Below, piece by piece: positions 14,758-23,366 of a stretch of 47,010 bases of DNA. Position 1 is the stretch's first letter; each line of letters opens with the position of its first letter. The notes under the pieces are model-generated. The model was not told the DNA's origin. It saw only the letters and a program-made list of their open reading frames with translations, and did no database searches. The position numbers and the translations under genes are program-made. This DNA comes from an uncultured Pseudomonadota bacterium. GTDB taxonomy: Bacteria; Pseudomonadota; Gammaproteobacteria; Enterobacterales; Succinivibrionaceae. The stretch is from contig ONIT01000011.1 of NCBI GenBank assembly GCA_900317945.1, positions 1 to 47,010 of the forward strand. The letters run 5' to 3'.

Positions 14758-15684
14758 ATGCTTAGTAGAACTGCTTCAAATCTTTTCTGGATGGCGAGAT
14801 ACGCGGAGAGAGCTGAGAACACGGCGAGAATCGTGCATGCCGTTATTTTCTTCAATCTTATGCGCGGCAGCATCAGCACCGTGAACCAGCTCACCGCTCC
14901 GCTCGACATCACCGGTACCAGGGAGATGTTCAGCAAGCACTATGACGAGCTGAACATGGCCAACATCCTGAAGTTCTTCATCACCGACATGGAGAACCCT
15001 TCGAGCATCAAGAACGCCATAACCAACGTGCGCAACAACGCGAGCGCGGTCCACGGCTGCATCACCGATGACGTCTGGGAAAGCATCAACACCTCGAGCG
15101 TGTCGCTCATCAAGGCGCTCGACACCTGGGATGGAACCGGCTACGACATGATCATGCTCCGCATCATTGAGTTCTATCACGTCTTCCTCGGATCCGTCTA
15201 CTCAACCATGGACCGCGACGACAGCTACCTCTTCATCAAGGCCGGCATGTCAATCGAGCGCTCCGACAACACCGCACGAATCCTTGACGTGCAGTACCAG
15301 GGAAATACCCCGATGAATGACGGCATCGCCAAGTACCTCTACTGGACCGGCATCCTCCGCGTGCTTTCCGCGGATGACTCGTTCAAGAGGCAGTACGGCG
15401 ATCAGATTACCATCGACAACCTGCTTGACATGCTGGTCCTCTCGCCCTCGCTCCCGAGATCGCTCCTCAGCTCCGTCAATGAGCTCAATGAGACCATGAA
15501 CGGCATAAAGAGCCACTATGGCCGCGGCGCGAAGAAGCTTGCCGCAGAGCTGTACGCGTCACTGAGGTTCTCTACTTCCGATGATATAATCAAGCAGGGA
15601 GTAGACGAGTTCCTGACCGACTTCCTCAGCAAGATCAACAGGGTTGCCGGAGAATTCAGCCATTCATTCCTGGAGGCTGCATAA
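14758..15684 (+). CDS. Alpha-E domain protein (DUF403, Anbu-associated)
   Basis: This 308-residue all-helical alpha-E protein has the family start MLSRTASNLFWMARYAERAENTARI and a second conserved block, KAGMSIERSDNTARILDV. The family is always found with circularly permuted ATP-grasp and transglutaminase-like genes; its biochemical role is unresolved. GAGGAGAACTGACA precedes the ATG at 14758, next to the ATP-grasp stop. Its stop overlaps the transglutaminase start by one base, which suggests translational coupling. Confidence 0.92.
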   Translation: MLSRTASNLFWMARYAERAENTARIVHAVIFFNLMRGSISTVNQLTAPLDITGTREMFSKHYDELNMANILKFFITDMENPSSIKNAITNVRNNASAVHGCITDDVWESINTSSVSLIKALDTWDGTGYDMIMLRIIEFYHVFLGSVYSTMDRDDSYLFIKAGMSIERSDNTARILDVQYQGNTPMNDGIAKYLYWTGILRVLSADDSFKRQYGDQITIDNLLDMLVLSPSLPRSLLSSVNELNETMNGIKSHYGRGAKKLAAELYASLRFSTSDDIIKQGVDEFLTDFLSKINRVAGEFSHSFLEAA

Positions 15685-16475
15685 TGATTATTGAAGTGGA
15701 GCACTGCACCACATACAACTATTCCGAGGTGGTCAAGCAGAGCATTCAGTTTGTCAGGCTCTCTCCCAGAAAGAGCGCAAACCAGAGCGTTATCGAATGG
15801 CAGCTTTCCCTGCCCGGGGACGTGTTCGACGTCGTTGACGGCTTCGGCAACAAGGTGTCGGTCGTAACCTGCACAGGCGTCAGGAACAAGATTGAGATCA
15901 TGGCGCGCGGCGAGGTTGACATCACCGGGCAGGACACTGCCCCGGAGCCAGGCGCGATTCCGCCTGATGTGTTCCTCAAGCCCTCGCCGCTCACTGCCGC
16001 TGGCCCGGTCATCACCGAGTTTGTTGAAAGGCACAAGGACTTTGTCAACACCGGCGCGAACCTCAAGGCACTGATGCAGGACATCCTCTCGGAGGTTCCT
16101 TATATCAGGGGACAGACGAACATCAGCAGCACCGCGGAGCAGGCCTTCGCGCAGCATGCCGGCGTCTGCCAGGATCATACCCATATCTTCATCAGCTGCT
16201 GCAGGGAGCTCGGAGTGCCCGCCAAGTACGTGAGCGGGTTCATCTACGACTCCAGCGAGAGGCATGTCTCGACCCATGCCTGGGCAGAGGCGTTCTGCGA
16301 CGGCCGCTGGTCCACGTTTGATGTCAGCAACCAGCTCACCGAGCCCGCGAACCACATCAAGCTCGCCGAGGGCATTGACTATCTCGATGCCTGCCCGGTA
16401 AGAGGCGTGAGAGTGGGCGGCGGCCTCGAGAGCATTGACTCCGACACCAGTGTCGAGCAGCACCAGACGCGCTGA
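15684..16475 (+). CDS. Transglutaminase-like cysteine peptidase family protein (Anbu-associated)
   Basis: This 263-residue protein has an N-terminal beta domain (EVEHCTTYNYSEVV) and a transglutaminase-like core with an intact triad: Cys 162 in HAGVCQDHTHIF, His 198 in STHAWAEAF and Asp 213 in STFDVSN. Relatives hydrolyse or form peptide/amide bonds. It is the third gene of the ATP-grasp operon, which a strong hairpin terminator closes 60 nt downstream. The predicted role is cleavage or transfer of a product made by the ATP-grasp ligase. Confidence 0.92.
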   Translation: MIIEVEHCTTYNYSEVVKQSIQFVRLSPRKSANQSVIEWQLSLPGDVFDVVDGFGNKVSVVTCTGVRNKIEIMARGEVDITGQDTAPEPGAIPPDVFLKPSPLTAAGPVITEFVERHKDFVNTGANLKALMQDILSEVPYIRGQTNISSTAEQAFAQHAGVCQDHTHIFISCCRELGVPAKYVSGFIYDSSERHVSTHAWAEAFCDGRWSTFDVSNQLTEPANHIKLAEGIDYLDACPVRGVRVGGGLESIDSDTSVEQHQTR

Positions 16476-16536
16476 CGGGGAGCCGGGGCGCGGCATGAGG
16501 ACGGCCGCGCCTCAAGGCTCTGCGGTTTTTCGTGAA

Positions 16537-16563
16537 GAGGGCATGCCATGGCATGCCCTTTTT
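16537..16563 (+). terminator. Terminator of the ATP-grasp/alpha-E/transglutaminase operon
   Basis: A perfect 20-nt palindrome, GGGCATGCCATGGCATGCCC (16539-16558), is followed by five T residues. Confidence 0.8.
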
Positions 16564-16653
16564 GCCCTGCGGCCGGAATGACCGGTCCTGAGCCATGCCA
16601 GATGAGAGAGCGCGTCCGCAGCGCGGCGCGGAAGATGTTTTACCGGAGTCCGT

Positions 16654-18699
16654 ATGGCTTTCATCGCCTTCCACAAGTCAGTCAGGGGATACCAGCATCT
16701 GCAGAGCGGCACCGTGATGCAGGACTGCTCCGGATCCTGGTCGTCACCTGACGGCAGGTTCCATATAGCTGTTACGGCTGACGGCCATGGCGACAGGCTC
16801 TGCGCGAGGAGCGACCGCGGCGCGTCCTTTGCCGTGAAGGCTGCCATGGACGCGCTGAGGAGCTTCGCAGATACCTACTCAGGGAATATTCAGGAGATTT
16901 CAGAAAGGCTCTCGCTCGAGAGGAGGAGCGACCTGACAGGCCTTTATCCCTCACCTCTCATGACCCACCTCGCAAGGTGCATCGTCTCCGGCTGGAGGCG
17001 CATGGTTCTCGAAGACGCCGGGCGCTCTCCCCTCTCTATGTGGGAGAAGCTCATTATGTCAGACGTGCCTGACATCTATCATCTCTATGGCACCACGCTG
17101 CTGGCGGCGCTCGTCCTTGACGGAAAATACCTTCTGCTCCTGCAGCAGGGAGACGGGCACGCTGCGGTGTTCTCAGGCGGTGAAGGCGGCGGATCCGGCC
17201 TCTGCTGCTCCTTCGGCGAAATTCCCTGGGATCCGAGGTGCCGCGGCAACATCACGACCTCGATGTGCAGCGCTGACGCGGCGGCCGGCATCAGGTGGAG
17301 CGTTGCGGATCTCAGCAGAAGGCGTCTCATCGCGGTATTTCTGGGAAGCGACGGGATAGAGGACTCCTATCCCAGGAACCGCGCCGGCGGCACTCACGAT
17401 TTCTACCGGGCGCTGATTCTTTCCGCAATACTCCTCAGCTGGCAGCATGGCCTGGGACAGAGCGGCAGGGAGGCCGCTGCCCGTGGGATTGAGGAGCATC
17501 TCGGCAGGTTTCTCCCGGGGCTCAGCGAGAACGGGAGCGGCGATGACGTTACGGTGTCGGGCCTCATTGACGCGAACCTCGCGGAGAGCCGGAGCCTCAT
17601 TACCTCTGGCGGCATCTCCCTGCCAATCTGCTGCGTGACGGATCCGGGGAGCCTCGGGCCGGGCGCCGTTTCCGGAGAGGCGCCGCCGCCTGCGTCTGCC
17701 CCGGAGAGGGGCTGCGCAGTGAGCCTTTTCCTGGAGAGAGGAATCCGCTGCTCACTGAGGGAGCTGATTGACGGCTGGTGCATCCCTGCCGCGGCCTGTT
17801 TCTGTGATCTCCAGAGGAACGGACGCTCCATTGCCCGCCCCGACCGGCGCATGTTCGTCTCCGGCACCGATGCCAAATCTCCAGGACTCGTGCTTGAGGA
17901 GAGATTGGAGTTTCCCTGCGGCTCAATCCCGGATCTCTCCTTCACCGCGCCTGAGCTTCTTGACGGCAGCGCTTCAGGTTCCTCCTCAGGCTCTGATTGC
18001 TACACTCTTGCCGTATTCCTTTTTGCCGCCCTGTTCGGTTGCCTCCCATATGACGGGGCTGAGCTCCTCAGGAAGCCCTGCGTTCTTAGGGAGGACATGA
18101 CAGAGCTCTTCTCATGCCCTGGGAAGTTCGTGTTCTCGGACGGCAGCAACGGTGTTGATTCTGAGGTTGATCCTGATGCCTCTGGGCTCTGGGACCGGCT
18201 GCCGCACGACATCCGTGAGATGTTCCTTGATGTTTTCGCCCGTCCGGGAAACCGCCGCCCTTCAGCGGCAGAATGGCTGAGGGCCATGGCCTTTCTCAGG
18301 AACAGGTATGATCCGCTGACCAGGACGTTCGCCTCTCCTCAGCTTCTGCTCACTATGATGCGCACAGATAGGTGCGCCGGCCATTCCTGTGAGCATTCCA
18401 CCGGGCACAGGAACATGGCCATCGCCATGGGTGAAGGCGGCAGCGTTCCGGTAACTGACGGAACGGCCATCTACTCCTGCATGCTCTCCTCAGATGATGA
18501 TACATCAAGCGCTGCTGCCCGCATTTCAGGATCGCCTGAGTCGGGCTTCTGCCTTACCAACACCTCGGAGCGCGCATTCCAGACTCTCTTTGCTGACGGA
18601 GAGAGGAACTCCATTGAGCCGGGGAAGTCCGCTGAGCTTGTGCCAGGAATGGAGATTTCCGTGTCAGGGAGAGTGATGGCGGTATTCGCTGTCCATTAG
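16654..18699 (+). CDS. PP2C-type phosphatase fused to a degenerate kinase C-lobe and FHA-like tail
   Basis: This 681-residue multidomain protein starts with a PP2C-like phosphatase of about 305 residues. Metal-binding motifs are visible: DGHG (43-46), GTT with GDG (146-168), SDG (232-234) and GDDVT (296-300). Residues about 355-560 then resemble only the back half of a protein kinase. CDLQRN (384-389) sits where the HRDxxxxN loop belongs, APE is at 432-434, then SDCYTLAVFLFAALFGCLPY (447-466) and a final R-P-S-A helix. No glycine loop, ATP lysine or DFG is visible. The last about 60 residues (LTNTSE...IEPGKSAELVPGMEISV) look FHA-like. Similar phosphatase/kinase pieces occur in TerY-P type signalling loci, but no vWA partner is here. 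It follows the Anbu-associated operon after a terminator. Confidence 0.8.
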   Translation: MAFIAFHKSVRGYQHLQSGTVMQDCSGSWSSPDGRFHIAVTADGHGDRLCARSDRGASFAVKAAMDALRSFADTYSGNIQEISERLSLERRSDLTGLYPSPLMTHLARCIVSGWRRMVLEDAGRSPLSMWEKLIMSDVPDIYHLYGTTLLAALVLDGKYLLLLQQGDGHAAVFSGGEGGGSGLCCSFGEIPWDPRCRGNITTSMCSADAAAGIRWSVADLSRRRLIAVFLGSDGIEDSYPRNRAGGTHDFYRALILSAILLSWQHGLGQSGREAAARGIEEHLGRFLPGLSENGSGDDVTVSGLIDANLAESRSLITSGGISLPICCVTDPGSLGPGAVSGEAPPPASAPERGCAVSLFLERGIRCSLRELIDGWCIPAAACFCDLQRNGRSIARPDRRMFVSGTDAKSPGLVLEERLEFPCGSIPDLSFTAPELLDGSASGSSSGSDCYTLAVFLFAALFGCLPYDGAELLRKPCVLREDMTELFSCPGKFVFSDGSNGVDSEVDPDASGLWDRLPHDIREMFLDVFARPGNRRPSAAEWLRAMAFLRNRYDPLTRTFASPQLLLTMMRTDRCAGHSCEHSTGHRNMAIAMGEGGSVPVTDGTAIYSCMLSSDDDTSSAAARISGSPESGFCLTNTSERAFQTLFADGERNSIEPGKSAELVPGMEISVSGRVMAVFAVH

Positions 18700-18720
18700 G
18701 CTTCACACCTTAAGGCAATA

Positions 18721-18753
18721 AAAAAAAGCCGCCAGGCTTATGCCCGGCGGCTT
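18721..18753 (-). terminator. Terminator of the rpmH-rnpA-yidD-yidC operon
   Basis: GCCGCCGGGC pairs with GCCTGGCGGC around an ATAA loop (minus strand). It is followed by a T run (complement of A 18721-18727). It lies 25 nt after the yidC stop and also separates it from the convergent PP2C gene. Confidence 0.88.
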
Positions 18754-18778
18754 CCTTCATTCAGGAGCACTGCTCTTC

Positions 18779-20446
18779 TTATTTCTGCTTGGGCTTCTTA
18801 GGCGTCCTCTGCTGCAGTCCCATCTTCTCAAGCTGGCTGTAGATGACCTTCTGCTGTACGATGGTGAAGATATTCGATACGCACCAGTAAAGGGTCAGTC
18901 CGGCAGGGAAGGTGCAGAACATCAGGGTGAAGACCACCGGCATTGCCATCATGATCTTCTTCTGCATCGGGTCAGTTACCGGGGTCGGAGTCATCTTCTG
19001 GATAAGAAGAAGCGAGACACCGTAGATGATCGGCAGGATGAAATACGGATCATAAATGGAGAGGTCCTTGATCCAGAGAACGAACGGAGCCTGCCTAAGC
19101 TCAACTGACTCCATTAGCGCCCAGTAGAGCGCGATGAAGATAGGCATCTGGATGAGGATCGGGAAGCATCCGCCGAGCGGGTTGACGTGCTCCTTTCTGT
19201 AGAGCTCCATCATCTGCTTCTGAAGCTCCTCCTTGTTGTCCTTGTACCTCTCCTGCAGCTCCTTGAGCTTGGGCGCTACGAGTCGCATCTTGGCGAAGGA
19301 GACGTACTGGGCCTTGGTGAGCTTGAACATGGCGAGGCGGACGATGAGCGTGATGCAGATGATCGCAATTCCCCAGTTCATGACTGCGCTGTGGATGATG
19401 TTCATCAGCCAGACGAGGAACTCGGAGATGAACCAGAGCCAGCCGTAGTCCAGGGTGCGGTCAAGGTAGGGAGCAGCCTCGGCAAGCTCGTTCTTGAGCT
19501 TGGGGCCGATCCAGAGCGATGCCTTCACCTGTCCCTCGCTGCCCGCCTTGACGGTCGTTTCAGGATAGACAACGTAAATGCCGCTGACACCGTCATCAGT
19601 CCTTGAGAGCTTCTCATAGTCTGAGGTGATGGTGATCGGCTCCTTCTCCCCGCTTATCCAGGCAGTTACGAAGTAGTGCTGGAGCATGCTGACCCAGCCG
19701 CCCTTTGAGCTGATGTAGAGGCTGTCGCCATCGAACTTGTCGAACGGGAGCTTCTCGTACTTCTCGTCATCTGATGAGTAGGCCGCCCCGCGGTAGGATC
19801 CGGCAACATAGAAGCTGCTGCCCTCGCCCTCTCCCTCAGGAAGCAGGACGTTCTGGCGGAGGCCGCCGTACATGTACACGCTGGTGTCAGCGCTGCTGCC
19901 GTTCTTCACGGTGTAGCCGGTGCTGATCCTGTAGCTGCCGCGGCTGAGCTCGAAGAACTTGGTGTAGGTGATGCCGTTCCCAGCGTCAAATGTCAGGGGG
20001 ACAGTGATTGAATCCTGCCCGTCCTTCAGCACGAAGGACTTTGCTGATGCCTGATAGAGCGGACGGGATGACTTGCCGTCCTTTACAACATCGATGCCGC
20101 CCTTGCCCATCAGTCCGCTCGGAGCGGTGAAGGAAAAGTCGCCGCTTCTCCTCAGGAGCTCGAACGGGCTGCTGTCCTCGGTGGTCTTCGGATACTTGAG
20201 AAGCTTTGCCTCAATGATATCTCCTCCGTGGAGGGATACCCTGAGCTCAAGCACATCGGTCTTGATGGTTACTGTGCCGCTTTCCGCGTCAGTACCGGCA
20301 GTCTGCAGGGCAGGACCTGAAACGGCCTGTTGTTCTGCCCTCTGCTTTGCGGCGGCTGCTGCTCTCTGATCGTCTCCCCAGGCCATGAGAATCATGAAGG
20401 AGAGGGCGATAAGTCCGAGCAGGTACCAGGTGCGTTGGGTTTCCAT
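18779..20446 (-). CDS. yidC: Membrane protein insertase YidC
   Basis: YidC inserts and folds inner-membrane proteins with or without SecYEG. The 555-residue protein has the Gram-negative layout: a first helix (TWYLLGLIALSFMILMAWGDD), a large periplasmic beta domain (about 60-340), then a C-terminal block of five helices. That block includes WGIAIICITLIVRLAMFKLTKAQY with the conserved hydrophilic-groove arginine, and PIFIALYWALMESVELRQAPF. The start lies 2 nt after yidD, in the conserved order rpmH-rnpA-yidD-yidC. Confidence 0.97.
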   Translation of the reverse strand: METQRTWYLLGLIALSFMILMAWGDDQRAAAAAKQRAEQQAVSGPALQTAGTDAESGTVTIKTDVLELRVSLHGGDIIEAKLLKYPKTTEDSSPFELLRRSGDFSFTAPSGLMGKGGIDVVKDGKSSRPLYQASAKSFVLKDGQDSITVPLTFDAGNGITYTKFFELSRGSYRISTGYTVKNGSSADTSVYMYGGLRQNVLLPEGEGEGSSFYVAGSYRGAAYSSDDEKYEKLPFDKFDGDSLYISSKGGWVSMLQHYFVTAWISGEKEPITITSDYEKLSRTDDGVSGIYVVYPETTVKAGSEGQVKASLWIGPKLKNELAEAAPYLDRTLDYGWLWFISEFLVWLMNIIHSAVMNWGIAIICITLIVRLAMFKLTKAQYVSFAKMRLVAPKLKELQERYKDNKEELQKQMMELYRKEHVNPLGGCFPILIQMPIFIALYWALMESVELRQAPFVLWIKDLSIYDPYFILPIIYGVSLLLIQKMTPTPVTDPMQKKIMMAMPVVFTLMFCTFPAGLTLYWCVSNIFTIVQQKVIYSQLEKMGLQQRTPKKPKQK

Positions 20447-20448
20447 GG

Positions 20449-20712
20449 TTACTCTTTATTATCTTTTGGGCGGACGGAAGACGGAGGTACAGGATCATAC
20501 CCGCCGGGGTTGAGAGGCTGGCATCTGCTGATCCTCATTGCCCCGAGCAGGCATCCCCTGAAAAATCCGTGAATCTTTATTGCCTGGAGCGTGTATTCCG
20601 AACAGGTAGGATAGAACCTGCAGTTGTGTCCGAGAAGCGGACTGATGAATTTCTGGTAGAACCTGATAAGCATCACGCCAGCTTTCTGCAGCGGCGACTG
20701 ACGACTTTCCAT
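20449..20712 (-). CDS. yidD: Membrane protein insertion efficiency factor YidD
   Basis: This 87-residue YidD has the signature FYQKFISPLLGHNCRFYPTCSEY, with its conserved cysteines, and the tail RISRCQPLNPGGYDPVP. It is a peripheral inner-membrane helper for insertion of membrane proteins. Its start overlaps the 3' end of rnpA by 40 nt, a conserved arrangement. Confidence 0.96.
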   Translation of the reverse strand: MESRQSPLQKAGVMLIRFYQKFISPLLGHNCRFYPTCSEYTLQAIKIHGFFRGCLLGAMRISRCQPLNPGGYDPVPPSSVRPKDNKE

Positions 20713-21038
20713 AGCTTCTCCAGAAGTAGTTCCAGCTCTCTTCCCTCTAGGTGGTCCTTAAGCGCACCCTTGGCTACAACGACGCAGTCAATCAGCGGCA
20801 GATCTGCCTGATGAAGCCTGAAACTGTTGCGGATTACCCTCTTGGCTCTGTTCCGCCAGACGGCTAAGTGAAGTGCCTTTTTAGGTACTGCAAGGCCGAG
20901 TCTGCTTTTTTCGGCTTCCCCGCTTACTGCCAGGATGGTAATGAGCGGCGACGAGACTCGGACCGGATTTTTAAAAACTCTCTGAAAACTCGCGGGAGTC
21001 AAAAGACGCGACTCCCTGGGAAATGCATATCCGGTCAT
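20673..21038 (-). CDS. rnpA: Ribonuclease P protein component
   Basis: This 121-residue basic protein subunit of RNase P helps the catalytic RNA cleave tRNA 5' leaders. It starts FPRESRLLTPASFQRVF and carries the RNR signature in WRNRAKRVIRNSFR, as well as RLGLAVPKKALHLAVWRNR. Its ATG shares the A of the rpmH stop (TGATG), so translation is probably coupled. Confidence 0.96.
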   Translation of the reverse strand: MTGYAFPRESRLLTPASFQRVFKNPVRVSSPLITILAVSGEAEKSRLGLAVPKKALHLAVWRNRAKRVIRNSFRLHQADLPLIDCVVVAKGALKDHLEGRELELLLEKLWKVVSRRCRKLA

Positions 21039-21175
21039 CAGACAGTGATCAGAAGCTTGCGTCCCTTGGCGCGGCGGCGTGCGAGGACCTTGCGGCCGTC
21101 TCTGGTTCTCATGCGGGCACGGAAACCGTGAACGCGCTTGCGCTTGATGACGGAAGGATGGAACGTGCTGTTCAT
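21038..21175 (-). CDS. rpmH: 50S ribosomal protein L34
   Basis: This 45-residue L34 has the universal pattern: start [14 protein letters not shown], then HGFRARM and [11 protein letters not shown]. It is the first gene of the rnpA-yidD-yidC operon and faces dnaA across a 575-bp gap. The second and third residues (Asn-Ser) differ from the usual Lys-Arg start. Confidence 0.96.
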   Translation of the reverse strand: MNSTFHPSVIKRKRVHGFRARMRTRDGRKVLARRRAKGRKLLITV

Positions 21176-21750
21176 TCTTGAAACTCCCATTGAAAAATTA
21201 CAAAAACCCGATCAGCCGGGATGCATTTTCCGCCGGGCGGAAAGCGCATTCAGCTCTTCAGGCACATTTGCGTGATTTTACTCACAGGGAGCAGATTTTT
21301 CAACTTTAAAATGCGCAGAGCGGCATTTTCCGCGGCGCTGCGCGCCGTCACCTGGCGTGCCTTCCGTGTTTCAGATGATAAATTGCACAGAGAGGACCGG
21401 TTATGACATTTCAGCGGACAATCAGATTTGAACTCCGGCATGTCGCCCGGTATCATCATATCCGTGAGCTGAGCTGAGGGGTTCGGGATGAGAGGATGCC
21501 AGTGAGCACCATCATGCACAGGCATACGGCAGAATATCAACAGATATTGCGCCATAGAGTGGATAATTTCCGGAATTCCGGCCTTTTCCTGCAGGTTTTG
21601 TGGATAACTGAGCAAAAACCGTGGGCGCCTGCAAATTGTTTTCACAATTCTCCGGCTGACTGTGGAAAACAAGGCGGCCTGCGTGGTAAAATGGGGTTTA
21701 TTTTTCACTGCCTGCGGCAGTGCGGCTGACTGAGAGGAGCGGTAAAGAAA
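21176..21750. other. rpmH-dnaA intergenic region with DnaA boxes (oriC or dnaA control region)
   Basis: The 575-bp region carries one perfect DnaA box, TGTGGATAA (21599-21607), and two one-mismatch boxes, AGTGGATAA (21558-21566) and TGTGGAAAA (21661-21669), all in the same orientation and within about 110 bp upstream of dnaA. It also contains the back-to-back promoters of rpmH and dnaA. In many gammaproteobacteria with this gene order the origin lies here. Three boxes could also just serve dnaA autoregulation. No clear AT-rich 13-mer row is evident. Confidence 0.6.
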
Positions 21751-23307
21751 ATGACGGGCGGGATCTGGGATCTCTGCAAGGCAGAGCTTCAGAAAAGTCT
21801 TTCTCCGGGGACATACTCCCTCTGGATTGCGCCTCTTAACGTAACCTATGCGGACAATACCCTTACGGTCAGGTGCCCCACGAGGGTCATCGAGGCCTAC
21901 TTCAGCAGGATGCTTGTCTCCAAGGTGGCAGAGGCCGCCTCGCGCGTGGCAGGCACGGAGATAACTGTCGTCACCGAGTGCCCTAAGAGGCAGAAGAGAA
22001 TGGCCCAGGCCGCTCCCGCTGCCCCCAGGCCAGCCTATGCTCCTGAGCCCGCTGCAGCTGCTCCTGCGCCGTCCCAGGATGACGGGTACAGGCAGACTGA
22101 CTCCGGAGAGGGCTTCGAGATCCCCTTCGGGGAGCAGGCATCCGAGGAGATCGCCTCTGAGACTCCCTATCAGGAAGGCGCTGCCCTGGACTCAGGCGAG
22201 GACGGCGTGCCCATCATGCGCATCAGCGTCAACCCGAACCAGACCTTCGACAACTATATTTCCGGCCCGTCGAACCGTGAGGCAATCTACGCCGCCAATA
22301 TCGTCATAGACAGCATTACGAACGGCGTCTACAACGGCAGCGTCAACATCAACCCTCTTTATATCTACGGAGGCTCCGGGCTCGGGAAGTCGCACCTGCT
22401 CAACGCCATGGCCAACAAGCTCAGGGCACAGGTGCCTGACATCCGCCTCGCGATTGTTGACGCGAGGGTCTTCGTCGACACGCTCATCGAGGCGTTCAGG
22501 GTCGTGCAGAACAATCCGGGGAAGCTTCAGTCGCTCAAGGACTATTTCAGGAAGCTCGACATCCTGATGTTCGACGACATTCAGTTCCTCTCCGGCAAGA
22601 AGCAGTGCCAGGAGGAGTTCTTCAACATCTTCAACCAGCTCTTCGGCGATCACCACCAGATTGTCGTAACGAGCGATGTCTACTCGAAGAAGGTGTCTCT
22701 CCCTGACCGTCTCAAGACCAGGCTGTCGCAGGGCGCCACCTATGAGATCAAGCCCCCTGAGTTCGAGACCAGGCAGCAGATTTTCCTGTCGAAGGCCGAG
22801 CAGGCGCACCTGCGCCTCACGAAGGACGTCGCGTTCTTCGTTGCCCAGAACATCCAGTCGAACGTGAGGGAGCTTGAGGCTGCTGTCAACAAGCTCAGCG
22901 TCTACGGAGCCTCGAAGAGGGAGAAGTGCCGCGAGGAGGGGCGCCCGGTGAAGCAGCAGCTTGACGTAAATGACGCCAAGACCGCCCTTCACGACATCCT
23001 GCAGAACCTGGCGAGCTCCATTACGGTTGAGAGCATCATCAAGGTTGTGGCGGACTACTACCATCTCAAGATTGAGGATTTCAGGTCAAAGCGCCAGTAC
23101 CGCAAGGTCGCGCGCCCGAGGCAGATTGCCATGACGCTCGCCCGCGAGCTGACGAGGACCAGCTTCCCGCAGATCGGGGAGTGCTTCGGCGGCAGGGATC
23201 ACTCGACAGTTGTCCATGCCTGCAAGAACATCCAGAATCTCTGCGAGAAGGATCAGACCGTCAGGACAGACTACGAGAATATCAAGGCCGCAATCCTGAG
23301 CTGCTAG
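21751..23307 (+). CDS. dnaA: Chromosomal replication initiator DnaA
   Basis: DnaA binds 9-mer boxes and opens the origin. Domain I (WDLCKAELQKSLSPGTYSLWI) is followed by a long Ala/Pro/Glu linker (about 85-150). The AAA+ domain has Walker A GGSGLGKSHL (Ser in place of the usual Thr) and Walker B ILMFDDIQFL. The C-terminal box-binding helix-turn-helix ends in GGRDHSTVVHACKNI. The length of 518 aa is longer than Escherichia coli DnaA because of the linker. It heads the plus-strand dnaA-dnaN transcript. Confidence 0.98.
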   Translation: MTGGIWDLCKAELQKSLSPGTYSLWIAPLNVTYADNTLTVRCPTRVIEAYFSRMLVSKVAEAASRVAGTEITVVTECPKRQKRMAQAAPAAPRPAYAPEPAAAAPAPSQDDGYRQTDSGEGFEIPFGEQASEEIASETPYQEGAALDSGEDGVPIMRISVNPNQTFDNYISGPSNREAIYAANIVIDSITNGVYNGSVNINPLYIYGGSGLGKSHLLNAMANKLRAQVPDIRLAIVDARVFVDTLIEAFRVVQNNPGKLQSLKDYFRKLDILMFDDIQFLSGKKQCQEEFFNIFNQLFGDHHQIVVTSDVYSKKVSLPDRLKTRLSQGATYEIKPPEFETRQQIFLSKAEQAHLRLTKDVAFFVAQNIQSNVRELEAAVNKLSVYGASKREKCREEGRPVKQQLDVNDAKTALHDILQNLASSITVESIIKVVADYYHLKIEDFRSKRQYRKVARPRQIAMTLARELTRTSFPQIGECFGGRDHSTVVHACKNIQNLCEKDQTVRTDYENIKAAILSC

Positions 23308-23366
23308 CGAGGGAGTGGCCAGCCATTGAAAAGAGGAGGATGACAGCAGCGCTGTCAGATTGAGAT

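Noticed and set aside
22192..23064. 290-codon frame antisense to dnaA, and similar long antisense frames elsewhere
   Set aside because: Long antisense frames are expected in GC-rich genes with this codon use; their translations (rich in Val, Asp, Arg, Leu) are mirror products of the real genes.
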